Notes: a model not told the origin generated them from the letters alone. Numbered from the stretch's first letter, positions 1 through 10,214 are shown. The stretch: 64,000 bases of DNA from Euborellia annulipes (GCA_023213315.1 JAKCPI010005285.1:1-64000); one strand, 5' to 3'. A program made the numbers and translations.

Positions 1-60
1 TCTCTCAATGATTCTTTTGGTTGGTTCTTATTGAAAATAAAAACACAGCAGCGTGATATG

Positions 61-230
61 TTTCAATAATACATAAAAAGCGCATCACTTTGTTTCTTCT
101 TAAGAAGACTTGTTCTAATCTATCTTAATGATACTGTAATTTATTAAACATTGAATAATAGAACGTGGCTGTAGATGATATGTTGATATACAACAGCCAC
201 TTCACATATAGTCATTTATTAAACATTTAA
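61..230. repeat. Family C MITE fragment
   Basis: Carries the family C words TTTGTTTCTTCTTAA and ACTGTAATTTATTAAACATT, also found in the longer copies near 5570 and 8901. The copy is broken: a short stem (GTGGCTGT at 165-172 with ACAGCCAC at 193-200) sits between two ATTTATTAAACATT segments. No coding potential. Confidence 0.6.
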
Positions 231-232
231 TC

Positions 233-1055
233 CAGTGGTTCCCAGCCTGGGGGCGATCGCCCCCAAGTGGGTGATTTGGGATATCAGGGGGCAATAAATA
301 AGTGGGGGCGATGAGGATTCAAAGGAGGAAAATTATTAGAGTTTACAAAATTTAAAAGAACAAATCAAGAGAAAGATCTCCTGGTTAATCTCTAGAATAA
401 GTCAGTAGAGCTATCAGTGGGCGTTGACCCCAGTTCACTGGTTCACTTTTCTGACATCAGTTCAACTTTCATGATTCTTTCGTTCTTTTCATTTGCGCGC
501 ATTATTTTTTTTTGTCACTAGTGTCGTTTCGGTTCGGTTTTCTTCTGTTAAAAACCATTCAGTTCGAAGCTACCGAATCGCTTCTAGCAGATGGTTTCTG
601 ACCGAAGAAACCCGAACCGAAGCCGAGAATTTCCTAGTTGTTTTCCAATTTTTTTTAATCTAAGGAAACCGAATTGCGACCGAAGGGCCGAAACAATTAG
701 GTCGGGACCCTTGCAGGTTGTTTAAAAAAAAAAAGATTCAAGATGCAAAAAAAACTAAGGGAAAACTGTCTCGAACAGGGGAAGGCCTGATTAAAAAAAA
801 AAATAATAAGAACAAATCTCAAAAAGAAGAACAGAAAGAATCACGAATGAAGCACGCCAGCGCTCTCTGGTGGCCCAGTGGTTGTCCTACTGACTTATAC
901 TAGAGATTAGCCAGATCACCTATTTCAGGATAGCCAGTATAAAAGAGGACAAAAAATTGTCATAAATATTAAAAAATATTCGGAAGATAGTTCCAATCTA
1001 GAATTGAAACGTCACTTTTGTTTTCATTAAATAAAGATTGACCGAAAAAAGATCC
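233..1055 (+). mobile_element. hAT-type element, CAGTGGTTCCCAGCC end, split by a MULE-like insert
   Basis: The left end CAGTGGTTCCCAGCCTGGGG is a Charlie-like hAT terminus. The body (gggggcgataaataagtggg and similar) matches the intact 823-bp copy at 17787-18609. Sequence resumes after the insert at 383-912, so the halves belong together. The right end is lost where family A begins near 1055. No transposase frame is visible, so it is non-autonomous. Confidence 0.75.
383..912. mobile_element. MULE-like non-autonomous DNA transposon
   Basis: Terminal inverted repeats of about 25 bp: left GGTTAATCTCTAGAATAAGT, right the complement of GGCTAATCTCTAGTATAAGT. Flanks are AGATCTCCT (374-382) and AGATCACCT (913-921), a 9-bp duplication with one change. 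A 9-bp duplication with long inverted repeats is typical of Mutator-like elements (established knowledge). The related hAT copy at 17787 lacks the insert and shows the empty site. The interior contains many TTCGG/CCGAA words and no convincing protein. Confidence 0.75.
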
Positions 1056-1755
1056 ATTTTTACTTTCTCTTACCTATGTATATATGTAATATATATATAG
1101 AGAGAAAGTATTGGATTCATGTCAAAAATTCGATGTCGAGATTTTGATGGATCTTCACGTTTTGAGGTCCCTGAATCCAAAAAGTGGTTTTCGCGACATG
1201 GTCTGTCTGTGTGTGTGTGTGTGTGTGTGCTTTGTGTGTGTGTGTGTGTGTGTGTGTTCAATTTTAAGCATGAAGGAATTGAGCTAGGAGGATGAAATTT
1301 TATATTTAAGTTAAACACCCCCCGGGACCGGAAAAATAAGCTTTTAATCAAAATCGGCCAAAGAAGTACTAGTACTTTACTGATCGTACTTTTCAGTTTT
1401 TTTCGATTTTCTCAAAATTCGCTTTCACGATTTTGATTAAAATTCCAAAAATCAATTATTTTTTAGATGCTCTTTCAAATGTATATTCTCGTTTTTGCCC
1501 TCAAAATTGTTTGAAGCACACTTTACTCTTGTGCTTCCTATAGAAGATAGGAGAAATGGTTGCCATGGTAACAAAATATAAATATTTTCCGTACTTATAA
1601 ATTTTACATCTGAATTCGAGCATATTTCCCTACTGCCGGGTACTAAATACATGTCGACACAAAAAATCTGGTGTGACAAGCACAGTTCACAACTTTCGAT
1701 TACCGAAGGTAAGAGAAAGTTGTGTGCTGTGCGCCAGTCACACCAGATTTTGTTA
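1054..1755 (+). mobile_element. Family A copy 1 (HINE-like), full length
   Basis: Complete sense copy: 5' end ACTTTCTCTTACC from about 1060, AT-rich inverted partner ending AGAGAGAAAGTA, TG microsatellite at about 1203-1258, X-box-like GTTGCCATGGTAAC at 1559-1572, and 3' hairpin from about 1668 to 1752 ending CACACCAGAT. Flanked by T-runs with no clear target duplication. It truncates the hAT element on its left. Confidence 0.9.
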
Positions 1756-1856
1756 TTTTTTTCATAAAACCTAAAACTATTATTAGATTTTTAAAAGGAG
1801 GAAGAAATCAGACAAAAATTTAATCAATCTTGATCTAATTTTGAATTTCGATTGAC

Positions 1857-1888
1857 GACGTTTCGGCTGAAATCTCGTCCTTACTCAG
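1857..1888 (-). ncRNA. Hammerhead-like motif, degenerate
   Basis: On the minus strand the order is CTGAGTA, a poor stem (GGACGAG ... CAGCC), then CCGAAACGTC. The GAAAC box is intact, but position 8 of the CTGANGA box is changed and the stem pairs weakly, so activity is unlikely. Paired in inverted orientation with the motif at 2223. Confidence 0.3.
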
Positions 1889-1904
1889 GATAATCGGTAG
1901 TTAA

Positions 1905-2150
1905 GATAAGATAAGATAAGATAAGATTTTTATTATGGGCCAGAGCTGTTTAGCTCCATTAGCCCTTGTAAGATATTTTACAAAACTTGAAGATAAAGCA
2001 TTGTTGCTCAGCTTTAGTATAAATAGTACAATTCTTTGCAGTTTTGTCTTAATCAGGTACATGTGCTTAAATACAACTTATTTTTATTTCATTCACATCA
2101 TGCGTCTATGGAAAATTTTTCCTTTCTTTTTTATTTTGTAGCTTTCCAAC
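1905..2150 (-). mobile_element. LINE 3' tail with (CTTAT)n end
   Basis: On the minus strand the segment reads GGAGCTAAACAGCTCTGGCC, then AATAAAAAT and about five CTTAT units (1905-1926 on plus). A gene-poor 3' region followed by a short tandem tail is characteristic of several non-LTR retrotransposon clades. No reverse transcriptase sequence remains, so clade is not assigned. Confidence 0.4.
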
Positions 2151-2222
2151 AAAGTCGTATGAGAAAAACAACAAACCGCCTCGAGTCAAGCCGCCAGTTA
2201 GTAAAATATAGATTGGATACTA

Positions 2223-2255
2223 CTGAGGAAGGACGCGATTTACGTCCGAAACGTC
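2223..2255 (+). ncRNA. Hammerhead ribozyme-like motif
   Basis: CTGAGGA (2223-2229), one extra A, a perfect 5-bp stem GGACG/CGTCC (2231-2235 with 2243-2247), then GAAAC and GTC. These are the conserved boxes of a hammerhead core in the right order. The one-nucleotide spacer between CTGANGA and stem II departs from the canonical core, so self-cleavage is not certain. Confidence 0.45.
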
Positions 2256-2859
2256 GGCGATCTAAATTAAAAATTAGATCAAGATTGATTAAATTTTTTT
2301 CAGATTTCTTTCTTGGCTGCCATCCTATTAATATTTGAAAATTTCAAACTCGAAACGTCGACAATCAAAAAAAAAGAAAATCTGATAGAAATTGATTTTA
2401 TTTTTTTCCTGGCTGCCATTCGCTAACCTTATAACTTAATATTTACTATTGCTCTCTTCATTAATATTGAATGGTTATTTTGAAAATACAGTATACATTT
2501 GACGCTGAATAAAATTATCGGAGAGAATGGTTATACCATCAGATTTATAATTTCCCCCAATGTTTGAGGCAGAGTGTACGATTTCACTTGAAGGCAGGCG
2601 GCAGAGGAAATGATTGGTTAAGAGATAATAATTGTGCGGCCTGCCGCACCTGCAATCATTTCTGATTTCCGTTCTAGAGAATGGAAATCGACACTCTCAA
2701 GTTCAAAGTCAGTCAGCTCTGACGTCATGTAATTGTACATCTATACAAATTCAGTATTAATCTAATTAATTAAAAAAAAAAAAAACACTGTCGTGAATCA
2801 ACCTATTCTGATGCAATAAATAGGATACTAACAATTAAAATTTTTCTAAAAGAATTTAA

Positions 2860-3630
2860 GGTTGTTTGGATAGTACCTCGTTAGTGATAATAGAATGTAA
2901 ATTTTTTTAAATAAAATTAAAAATTTGAATGCCAAAATTCCTTATTATAATTTAGTCGTGACCTATCATAGTTTATAATTGTATTAAGTTAATAATTTAA
3001 TTACCAAAAATAATAAATGAATGACTTTTGACTTGAGCAGTTTTTCACGTAATATAGAACTGGCAACATTGCATTCATCAACTATCTATTTTAAATCCTA
3101 AAAGCCTTAAATTTTATTTTATTTAATATATTACAATGATTAATGCAAATCAGTTTAAACACAATGGACGATTTGCGAGAAAAAATATCGTAAAATGGAA
3201 AAAAAATGTAACTGACAGCGAGAAAAGAGTATTATTTTATGCTACGCTGGTCTGAGTCTCATTTTTAAATATTGGCGACTGTCATTTTGGAGAATTTTTT
3301 GACTTTCTTGTTAAAATATCTTTAAAAGCCTTGGGGAGAAACTTTTGATTTTATTTTTAACGTATTCCTCGGGAGTGAATTGATAAAATTTAAGTTTTTT
3401 TGTTTTTGTATCAGATGCAGAGGTGGCTATATAATTCGATATGTGTGCGTTTCGTCGACATTCTTCATAAGCTACATGTTAAATTTCAATTATTTAATAA
3501 TTAATTACACGATAACCCTGCGTCAGATCTGCTTCAAAATTTTATTTTATACGTATTGGATAGTGAATAATAATAACATATTAAAAAATTAACTTTTAAT
3601 CTAACAAAGTGATTTAATGTCCGAACAACC
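2860..3630 (+). mobile_element. Family E DNA transposon, TTAA-flanked, complete
   Basis: Flanked by TTAA at 2856-2859 and 3631-3634. The inverted ends are GGTTGTTTGGATAGTACC and the complement of GGTTGTTCGGACATTAAA. 771 bp, no transposase frame. A TTAA target fits piggyBac or Kolobok types, but the ends do not start with the usual piggyBac CCC. Other copies: 49636-49994 and 52944-53585. Confidence 0.8.
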
Positions 3631-3878
3631 TTAAATAAGAGATAATATAAAGATTAGTTATCTTAGTTATATTTCTAATTCTAAATTAAGTGGGTAACGA
3701 ATTTTAATTATTTTTTTTTTTAATTTTGTTTAAGACCTCGTTCAAGTCAAACCAATTGAAAAAAAAAAAAAAATTTCTGTCTGAAACCCTCGATCTCTAG
3801 CTCCAGATCATCTCTGATCCAGTTTGAATTATTTAAAAATAAATATTTTTTTATTAGAAGAGGTAAAGTGACTGTTGT

Positions 3879-4066
3879 CAGGGCCGGATCTAGGGGGGGG
3901 GCGGTGGGTGCGGTGCCCCGGGCGGCAGATATCAGGGGGCGGCAATTAAAGAAAGATTTATTAAAAAAAAAGGTAAAATGATATGTATTTTGTATAGGAA
4001 ATTTTAAGGAGGGGGCGGCAAATTAAATTTTGCCCCCCCCTGAAAAATCTCGTAGTTCCGGCCCTG
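3879..4066. mobile_element. Short hAT MITE, CAGGGCCGGA ends
   Basis: Inverted ends CAGGGCCGGATCTAGGGGG and complement of CAGGGCCGGAACTACGAG. Flanks ACTGTTGT (3871-3878) and GCTGTTGT (4067-4074) form an 8-bp duplication with one change, the hAT signature. 188 bp with a G-rich left and C-rich right interior. Confidence 0.85.
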
Positions 4067-4074
4067 GCTGTTGT

Positions 4075-5059
4075 ATTTAAACAATAGGTTTTAACAGCCA
4101 GGCGGAGACAAATACGTGGCTGCCTACTCAATCCCTATAAAATTATCTACACAAAAATAACCATCAAAATCCGTCAAGTAGTTTCAGAGTAAATGCATTG
4201 AAAAATAAAACCCCCATCAAAATCCGTTAAGAACTTAAATGGATTATAAAGAAAAAGTTAAAATTAAATCTCCCAATTATCATTCTATAATTAATTATAT
4301 TTATATTAAATTTTAAAATGAATTGAGTATTTAAAAACCATTAATAATTAAACACGTGGCCGCCGAGAGCTTAGCAATGGCTACATCCTTCTTTTTTTAT
4401 ACACTTTGCCTTTAATAAGGCAAAAACGGAACAAATAACAGTTATTAGAACAAGTTAAAGTGTAAATTAATTTTCCTAAATTAATAATTGTGGGAGTTGG
4501 TTAATGCAATTAGATTAAACCGGTCTTCTAGATCACAAAATATGAATAATCTAATCAAAGCCTGCTGGACGAGATTTCGTCGTGACTCATCATATCCGAT
4601 GGATGGATGGAAGAGCGCACAAGGCCAGGGGGCAATTTTCAAACCATTTATTATAAGAAACAAAATTTTTAAGGAAGTTGAAAAAAATTTCCGGTAGGAT
4701 TATAAAAAGGAAATTATTTAGGTGTGGAATGCATACTTTCTTTTTTTTCACCAAATCTTAATTGAAAAAATCAAACCTATGGGTGTGTAAATTTGAATTA
4801 GGTCCCTGAAAGGTAGGCAGCCCAACTTATTTCTTTTGATTTAGTCAAGGTAGGATCAAAATCTCACTAAAAAGAAAAAACATGATTATAATTTATACGT
4901 GAACAAGTCTCACTTCAGAAATCAAAGAGCCGAAAGCGGGCGGAGCTGCTAGTAATATTAGTGAGATATAATTATTATTGAAGGGATTTTTTAATCATAG
5001 ACCTGAAGATACTGTACAGTGCAGTATTTATAATTTTAATAAATTTAATAAATACATTA
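4075..5059. other. AT-rich stretch with family J fragments
   Basis: Holds two CCATCAAAATCCGT words (about 4160 and 4213) followed by AATTAAATCTCCCAATTATC, matching family J arms near 42440-43075 and single arms near 34100, 35925 and 55630. A 69-codon frame at 4488-4697 resembles nothing I know and shows no domain. Otherwise featureless. Confidence 0.4.
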
Positions 5060-5260
5060 GCCCTCGGGGCCTGGTGTGGAGGTTAGCGTGCTAACCTCGT
5101 ATACCAAACGTGCCTGGACCCTAATATAGATAAATTCAATACAACTGTTATCGTAAATGTCCTGGGTTGCCGAAAAGACAGTGTGAATGTGTGTGTGAAT
5201 GAGAAAAAAGTGTGAATGTTTTTTTTTTGAAAAAATAAAAATAAAAAAATAAATACATTT
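5060..5260 (+). mobile_element. SINE D copy 1 (tRNA-derived), internally deleted
   Basis: The head reads CTCGGGGCCTGGTGTGGAGG then GTTAGCGTGCTAACCTC, continues at TGCCTGGACC, then the body GTTGCCGAAAAGACAGTGTG and GTGTGAATGAGAAAAAAGTG with an A/T-rich tail. The B-box segment present in full copies (for example 51082-51362) is missing between about 5112 and 5113. Confidence 0.75.
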
Positions 5261-5268
5261 GTGAGATT

Positions 5269-5524
5269 CAGTGGCGGATCCAGAGGTGTTTTTCGGGGGA
5301 GGGGGAATCTGGTGTGACTCGACGCACAGCACACAATTTTTTGTTAATTTCGATAATTTAAAGGCGCATTCTGTACTTGTTTGGCAGAATATAAAACAAA
5401 TCAAATTTTTAAGTATCAATTTTTAAAATTTTACATTAAAAATACATTTTTTTTCCAAAAAAAAGTATTTTTTTAAATCTCAGGGGAGTAATCACCTCCT
5501 TTACCCCTCCTGCATCCGCCCTTG
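5269..5524. mobile_element. hAT MITE, CAGTGGCGGAT ends
   Basis: Inverted ends CAGTGGCGGATCCAGAGG and complement of CAAGGGCGGATGCAGG. Flanks GTGAGATT (5261-5268) and GTGATATT (5525-5532), 7 of 8 matching. 256 bp. Inside, at about 5310-5340, is ATCTGGTGTGACTCGACGCA, a piece of the family A hairpin end, so this MITE carries a family A fragment. Confidence 0.85.
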
Positions 5525-5569
5525 GTGATATTTAACTTTTCTCTTCATAACACATTCACTCTTTAACTA

Positions 5570-6117
5570 CACTGTGCGTCAAAAATAACGTAATATTTTG
5601 TTTCTTCTTAAAAATACCTGTTCTAATCTCCCTTATTGATACTGTAATTTATTAAACATTTAAAATGAAATATATTATGCATTTCTAAGTAAATTTAACA
5701 CAAATCCATATCATTTTAATAAATAATTACAATTTAAATAAAACAAAGACAAAAATGTCGATTTTTATTTTGAGGGTCAAATCAACATAATATCGATATG
5801 TTTTGTTGGTTATTAATTCAAAATTTTGTTTTTATAACAATTTCCAATAAAATTGACAAAGAAAGAAACTGATATGAAAAGATTAAATTTAAAATTTTAG
5901 AAATTTGGCGTTAATAAAAAAAAATCTCGACATTTTTGTCTTTATTTTATTTAAATTGAATTAAATTGATTAAAATGATATGGATTTGTGTTAAATTTAC
6001 TTAGAAATGTTTAAGATATTTCACATTAAATGTTTAATAAATTACAGTGTCATAGAGAGATTAGAAGAGGTCTTTTAAAGAAGAAACTTAGTGTTCCACT
6101 ATTTTTGACGCATAGTG
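5570..6117. mobile_element. Family C long-inverted-repeat MITE, complete
   Basis: Ends CACTGTGCGTCAAAAATA and the complement of CACTATGCGTCAAAAATA. Arms of roughly 200 bp fold back over a spacer rich in A/T; each contains TTAACACAAATCCATATCAT and the word GACAAAAATGTCGA. 548 bp, non-coding. The left flank is TA, as in Tc1/mariner insertions, but the right flank is AC, so the superfamily is uncertain. Confidence 0.75.
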
Positions 6118-8080
6118 ACGCATACTTGACGGATGGGAGGGGGGTATTTTTCAAATTTCACAATGGTAGTTTTAAGAATAGGCTATATTTTAAAAACAAT
6201 GCCCACCGAAAGTGGATTGTACAGCTAGTTTCTTCTAATTGAATCCTTCCATCTACCCTTTGCCCTTGCAGCGTAGGCTATATTATTTCTAAATAATAAG
6301 ATAAAAGATCTCGGGTCATCCAGTAGGTGGATCCTAAATAAATAAATATTTTTTTTTTTTATATAATAATTAAACTGTATAATATTCAAATGAAGAAATT
6401 TATAACTTTGCTTACGAAATGAAGTAGAAAAAAGATTTAAGATTTTGAATTTTTGATAAATTAAAGGTGTTATATAAAGAGTGTGTTGGCAATTTAGTGT
6501 TGTTAATTAAAAGCCAAACTCTTTGAGTTGGGTGTCAAAGGTCGGTCGGCTCCCCGTCCATCCTAAACAAGCTATTCAAAGTGGAATTATTTATGGCAGG
6601 GCTCCTGTGGTCATCTGGTTGGCTAGTCACGACGTGTTTGTTTGTTCGCCTTATATGTGCTTCTACTGTATCTTTATATATATAAATCGAGATCGTATTT
6701 CAAGGAAATCATCAAAAGAATGCAAATAATTCAACATTTCAATAGCCCGCATTCAAATACAGGTTGTGAAATACCGAGAAAGACAGAGAGGTGAATAAAA
6801 TTGCAACAAAAAACAGATCGCGCTTCCCAACCTGAAAGAGAGTAAAGACAGGGTCCATATATATTAGCGATAAAGTAGGTAGTAGACGAGTTGAATTGTG
6901 AATTTCAATTTTCACTTACTTCTTCCCCCTTCAAATACGCATTAAAAGGATGAATAATAATCAATTTTCCCACATTAATTTTATTATTTTACCTAACAAA
7001 CACAACAAAAATATTTGTCAATCGATTTAAAAAAAAAAAACAAAACTGGTTGAATTCCCACGCAAGGACAACAATAATAATATTTTTGTTTTTTCTTTAA
7101 TATTACAATCACTTGTCTTCTTCTTCTTCTGTGAAGTCACGCCTAAAGAGAGCCCTCCTCCTCCTCCGCAAGAGATGAAGCAATCTAAAGGTCCTAGTAA
7201 AAACAAATATAAAAAAATATTATTATTGATTAAGTTTTTATAAATATCATCTCTTTCTCACTTGTTCTTACTTCTTAACAAATAAGAATTTATTTCTTTT
7301 ATCTTTCGACATCTTTTTTTTTGGATGGGAATTGGTACAGGAACAGAAAAACTTTAATTTTCTCAAATCTCGGTAACTGGCGCTTGACACATTAATGCGT
7401 AACAGGGTCCATATTATGTATCTTTTATAAAAGCATAAAAATATAGAATGATGAGGGAAGAGAGGATGTCAGCCAAAAAAGGAGCCTCTATCGAATAAAA
7501 ATCTCCAATCAGAAAACGTTTCGGGTTTAATTAGATAAAACCATCATCAGTTCTTTAGAGCTGAAATGAGCATAAAATAATAATTGTAATACAACAACAT
7601 AAAATATTTTTTAAATTATAAAAAACATCAGATCTTACATTATTGGCAATCTCAAGATGCACACCATTGAGATGCAGATAGAGTTGTTATATATAAACAT
7701 ATACAAAATTATATAAAAAATATACAAAATTTGCATATCAGTTGTCAGATGCTCATCAGTCAACACGGCCAAGTCTCAAATGTATATAAAATTTAATTAT
7801 CAAATACAGTTATTATATGATAAATACTGGGGAAGCAATGAACCCTCAGTACATTGACCCAAAATACATCTTAATAAAAACAAAAGCGTGCCTTTGACCT
7901 ATTTGAAAACATATTATTTATTTGCAAATGACAATTTTATAAATTAATTTATAATATACAGTATTTTCAAATTACAAATAAAGTTATAAACAATTTTTAT
8001 AATATTTACATCTGGGCGTCTAGATTATTTAAGATGGACAAATATACATTGCTAAGGCCGATACAATCAGTCTGAGTGTT
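6118..8080. other. Mostly unassigned AT-rich stretch
   Basis: No gene or complete element recognised. Contains a 38-bp family B fragment (about 7412-7450), a hammerhead-like motif (7516-7550), short A/T runs and a CTTCTTCTT run near 7120. A 68-codon frame at 6523-6729 has no recognisable domain. Confidence 0.5.
7516..7550 (-). ncRNA. Hammerhead ribozyme-like motif with canonical CTGATGA
   Basis: Read on minus: CTGATGA, one extra T, GGTTT paired with AAACC across a loop, then CGAAACGTT. This copy has the consensus CUGAUGA box and an intact GAAAC. Two departures remain: one spacer nucleotide on each side of stem II. Flanking CTCTAAAGAA and TTTTCTGATT could contribute to outer stems. Confidence 0.45.
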
Positions 8081-8081
8081 T

Positions 8082-8470
8082 AGTATAAAAATATAGGCTA
8101 TTAGGGGATCAGCTGTTAGACTAGCATGCCATCTATTGCAAGAATGCCGAACTAATTTGACAGTTGATTTTTAAATAAATCATCTAAGCTTATTTTAAAA
8201 ATTTTTCAATTAATATGTGATTAATAATAACAATAAATTCATTTTTAAATTAAAAAAAAAAATAAAGATTATTGGGACAGATTGTTTTTTTGTATTTGCT
8301 TGATAACAAAAAAATTAATTACGATAATTTTTTAATAAGTCATTAAAAAAATTATAGCTCGATGTCCCAATAATCTCTTATGAACTTAATTCATTAAAAA
8401 AAAACCGCATTGAAAAATTCCTTAAAATAGTCTAGTTTTTTTTTTTTTTAGTAGGTTTTGACTTCTGGAC
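8082..8470 (+). repeat. Family B copy 1, 5'-truncated
   Basis: Starts within AAAAATATAGGCTATTAGGG, continues through TGCCATCTATTGCAAGAATG and ends near TCTAGTTTTTT. Contains the internal dyad AGATTATTGGGACA (8266-8279) with TGTCCCAATAATCT (8363-8376). Four other copies at about 22478, 43084, 54022 and 57466. Confidence 0.85.
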
Positions 8471-9108
8471 CCCCTTAAACCTAAAAAAAATAAAGTTGTG
8501 AGATAGTCTAAAGGAATTTGAATACGTGAGAGAGGGAGGGGAAGGGGGAGGGGCATTCATCACTGTCTATCTCTCATACTGTATGAATGAATGAATGGTG
8601 GGGACTTTCTAAGGACCAGAGGGTTCAAGGCCCGTCCTTTCTGATGCAACATAGGGAAAGAGAGAAGCCTTGATAAAATATGCAATTAACCATCCACCCA
8701 CCCACTATTAATACAATTACGAAATATAAATTGATTTGACGAATATCTCTTATGTGTTGTTTTGTAAATAATTAAAGTCTCAAGGTGAATCATTTAAAAA
8801 AAAATAAAAATTTTGCAAGATGTTACATATTTACTGATTTGAATATATAAACTTATTGAGGTTCCTAGCTGGGGGTCCGAAATTTTTCAAATATAGGGTA
8901 CACTAAGCGACCAATTAAAACGTAACACTTTGTTTCTTCTTAATCTACATGATACTGTAATTTATTAAACATTTAATATGAAATATTCTAAATATTTCTA
9001 AGTAAATTTAACACAAATCCATATCATTTTAATAAATAATTACAATTTCAATAAAACAAAGACAAAAATGTCGAAATTTTTTTTTTATTAAATTAATTAA
9101 AATTAGCC

Positions 9109-9690
9109 GCGAAACCCGCTTGCGGCGGACCCTCACCTTTTCTTCTTAATTATGGAAATAATTTTTTTTTTTTTTTAAGCATTCATACTATTTTCTCATT
9201 CACACTCACACACACATTCACACAGTCTTTTCGGCAACTTAGGCCATTTAAGACTTTTGATGATAACTGTTATGAATATATATTATTTGGGGTCCAGGCA
9301 TTCTTATTTAAGCCATCTGGTATCCAAATGGCTTAAATAAAATCATCGGACTGCCTGGGTCCGAACCCGCGACGTTTGGTATAGGAGGTAGGCGCGCTAC
9401 CTACTACGCCACACCCGGGGGCGGGAAAGAAAATTATTATTATTCCATTCCAATTCAGTGCCTGCTTGAGGATTTGTTTACATTCATGGAATACACAAAT
9501 GAAAAGAATACATAAATATTTCTCTATCCATTTCCTATGGGAGAAATCGTAACTTTAAGAATTAACAACTCAAAAAGTTATAAGAATTTCGGGATGAAAA
9601 TAATTTTGCTGTAATCCCGAGAAGGTCCTCTTTATCATTTTAAAATTCCAACGTGAAGTTGCTTAAAAAGAGCGTGATTTGTCTTTCAAA
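9109..9690 (-). mobile_element. Helitron-like family K copy with SINE inside
   Basis: On the minus strand the 3' end is a GC-rich hairpin (CCGCAAGCGGGTTTCGCGG) followed by CTAA and then T, matching the Helitron CTRR|T rule. The upstream body contains GATTTCTCCCATAGGAAATG (complement at about 9531) and a GTCACGC-like 5' part. SINE D copy 2 sits inside it at the same place as in the copy at 47383-47943. Confidence 0.65.
9162..9422 (-). mobile_element. SINE D copy 2 (tRNA-derived), full length
   Basis: Minus-strand SINE: tRNA-like head at the right end with A-box TGGCGTAGTAGG and B-box GGGTTCGGACCC, body with GGTATCCAAATGG complement and GTGTGAATGTGTGTG complement, poly(A) tail (T-run at 9162-9178). 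Flanked by GAAATAATT and GAAAGAAAATT, a likely short target duplication. Confidence 0.85.
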
Positions 9691-9876
9691 TTGAAAATTG
9701 ACATTTTTGTCTTTATTTTATTTAAATTGTATTCAATTGATTTGTATTTGTGTTAAATTTACTTATAAATGCACTTATAAATGCATATTTCATATTAAAT
9801 GTATCTTAAATTAGAGTATCATTAAGGTAGATTAGAACAGGTCTTCCGAAGAAGAAAAAAAATGTTACGTTTTTAT

Positions 9877-10166
9877 TAGGAACCGACCGAATATTCGGTT
9901 TCGATTTTGGCCAAAAAAACGAGGAGCCGAAACTTTGGGCCGGCTGAAACCTGAGTCTGAAAAGATGGGATGAGACTGGCACGCAAAAAATTTCCAAGGC
10001 GGAAAAGGGGCGGAAAAATTTTTCCCTTAAAAAAAATAAAAAGGTAAAATGATAAGAATTTTGTATAGGAAATAAAAATTTCGGTTACGGTTTCGGCCAA
10101 AATTAAGATTGATGTCGAAATTCGGTTTCGATTTCTGCTGAAAATCTTATTTCGGTAGGTCCCTAG
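9877..10166. mobile_element. hAT element, TAGGAACCGACCGAA ends
   Basis: Ends TAGGAACCGACCGAATATT and complement of TAGGGACCTACCGAAATAAG. Flanks GTTTTTAT (9869-9876) and GTTTTAGC (10167-10174) match imperfectly. Interior is rich in GGTTTCGG/CCGAAA words. Same family as 21450-21844, where the 8-bp duplication is perfect. Confidence 0.75.
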
Positions 10167-10214
10167 TTTTAGCTCTCACTATACGTATTACTAAGGGTGA
10201 GAGAGCTTAGGCAG

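Larger units (their letters stand above)
1815..2300. repeat. Penelope-like terminal-type inverted pair
   Basis: Two arms in inverted orientation: TTTAATCAATCTTGATCTAA on the left and its complement near 2280-2300 on the right. Each arm carries a hammerhead-like motif (separate entries) followed by CGAAACGTC. After the right arm, GGCTGCCAT units and a further CGAAACGTCGACAATCAAA continue to about 2430, as near 59650-59810. Hammerhead motifs in repeated termini are known for Penelope-like retroelements; assignment here is inference. A LINE tail lies between the arms. Confidence 0.45.
8901..10180. mobile_element. Family C MITE, interrupted by two later elements
   Basis: Left arm 8901-9100 starts TACACTAAGCGACC and carries TTTGTTTCTTCTTAATC. 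Right arm resumes near 9695 with GACATTTTTGTCTTTATTTT and reaches AATGTTACGTTTTTAT at 9876. The centre is filled by the Helitron-like element 9109-9690 and the right tip is split by the hAT element 9877-10166. The interruptions give the order of insertion. Confidence 0.75.

Noticed and set aside
5057..5419. 120-codon minus frame with HTHIHT and Phe-rich runs
   Set aside because: It spans the SINE D tail and a hAT MITE; composition is low-complexity and interrupted by element junctions.
7516..7550. Certain active hammerhead ribozyme
   Set aside because: The extra bases between the conserved boxes and stem II, and the lack of a clear stem I/III prediction by eye, keep this at motif level.
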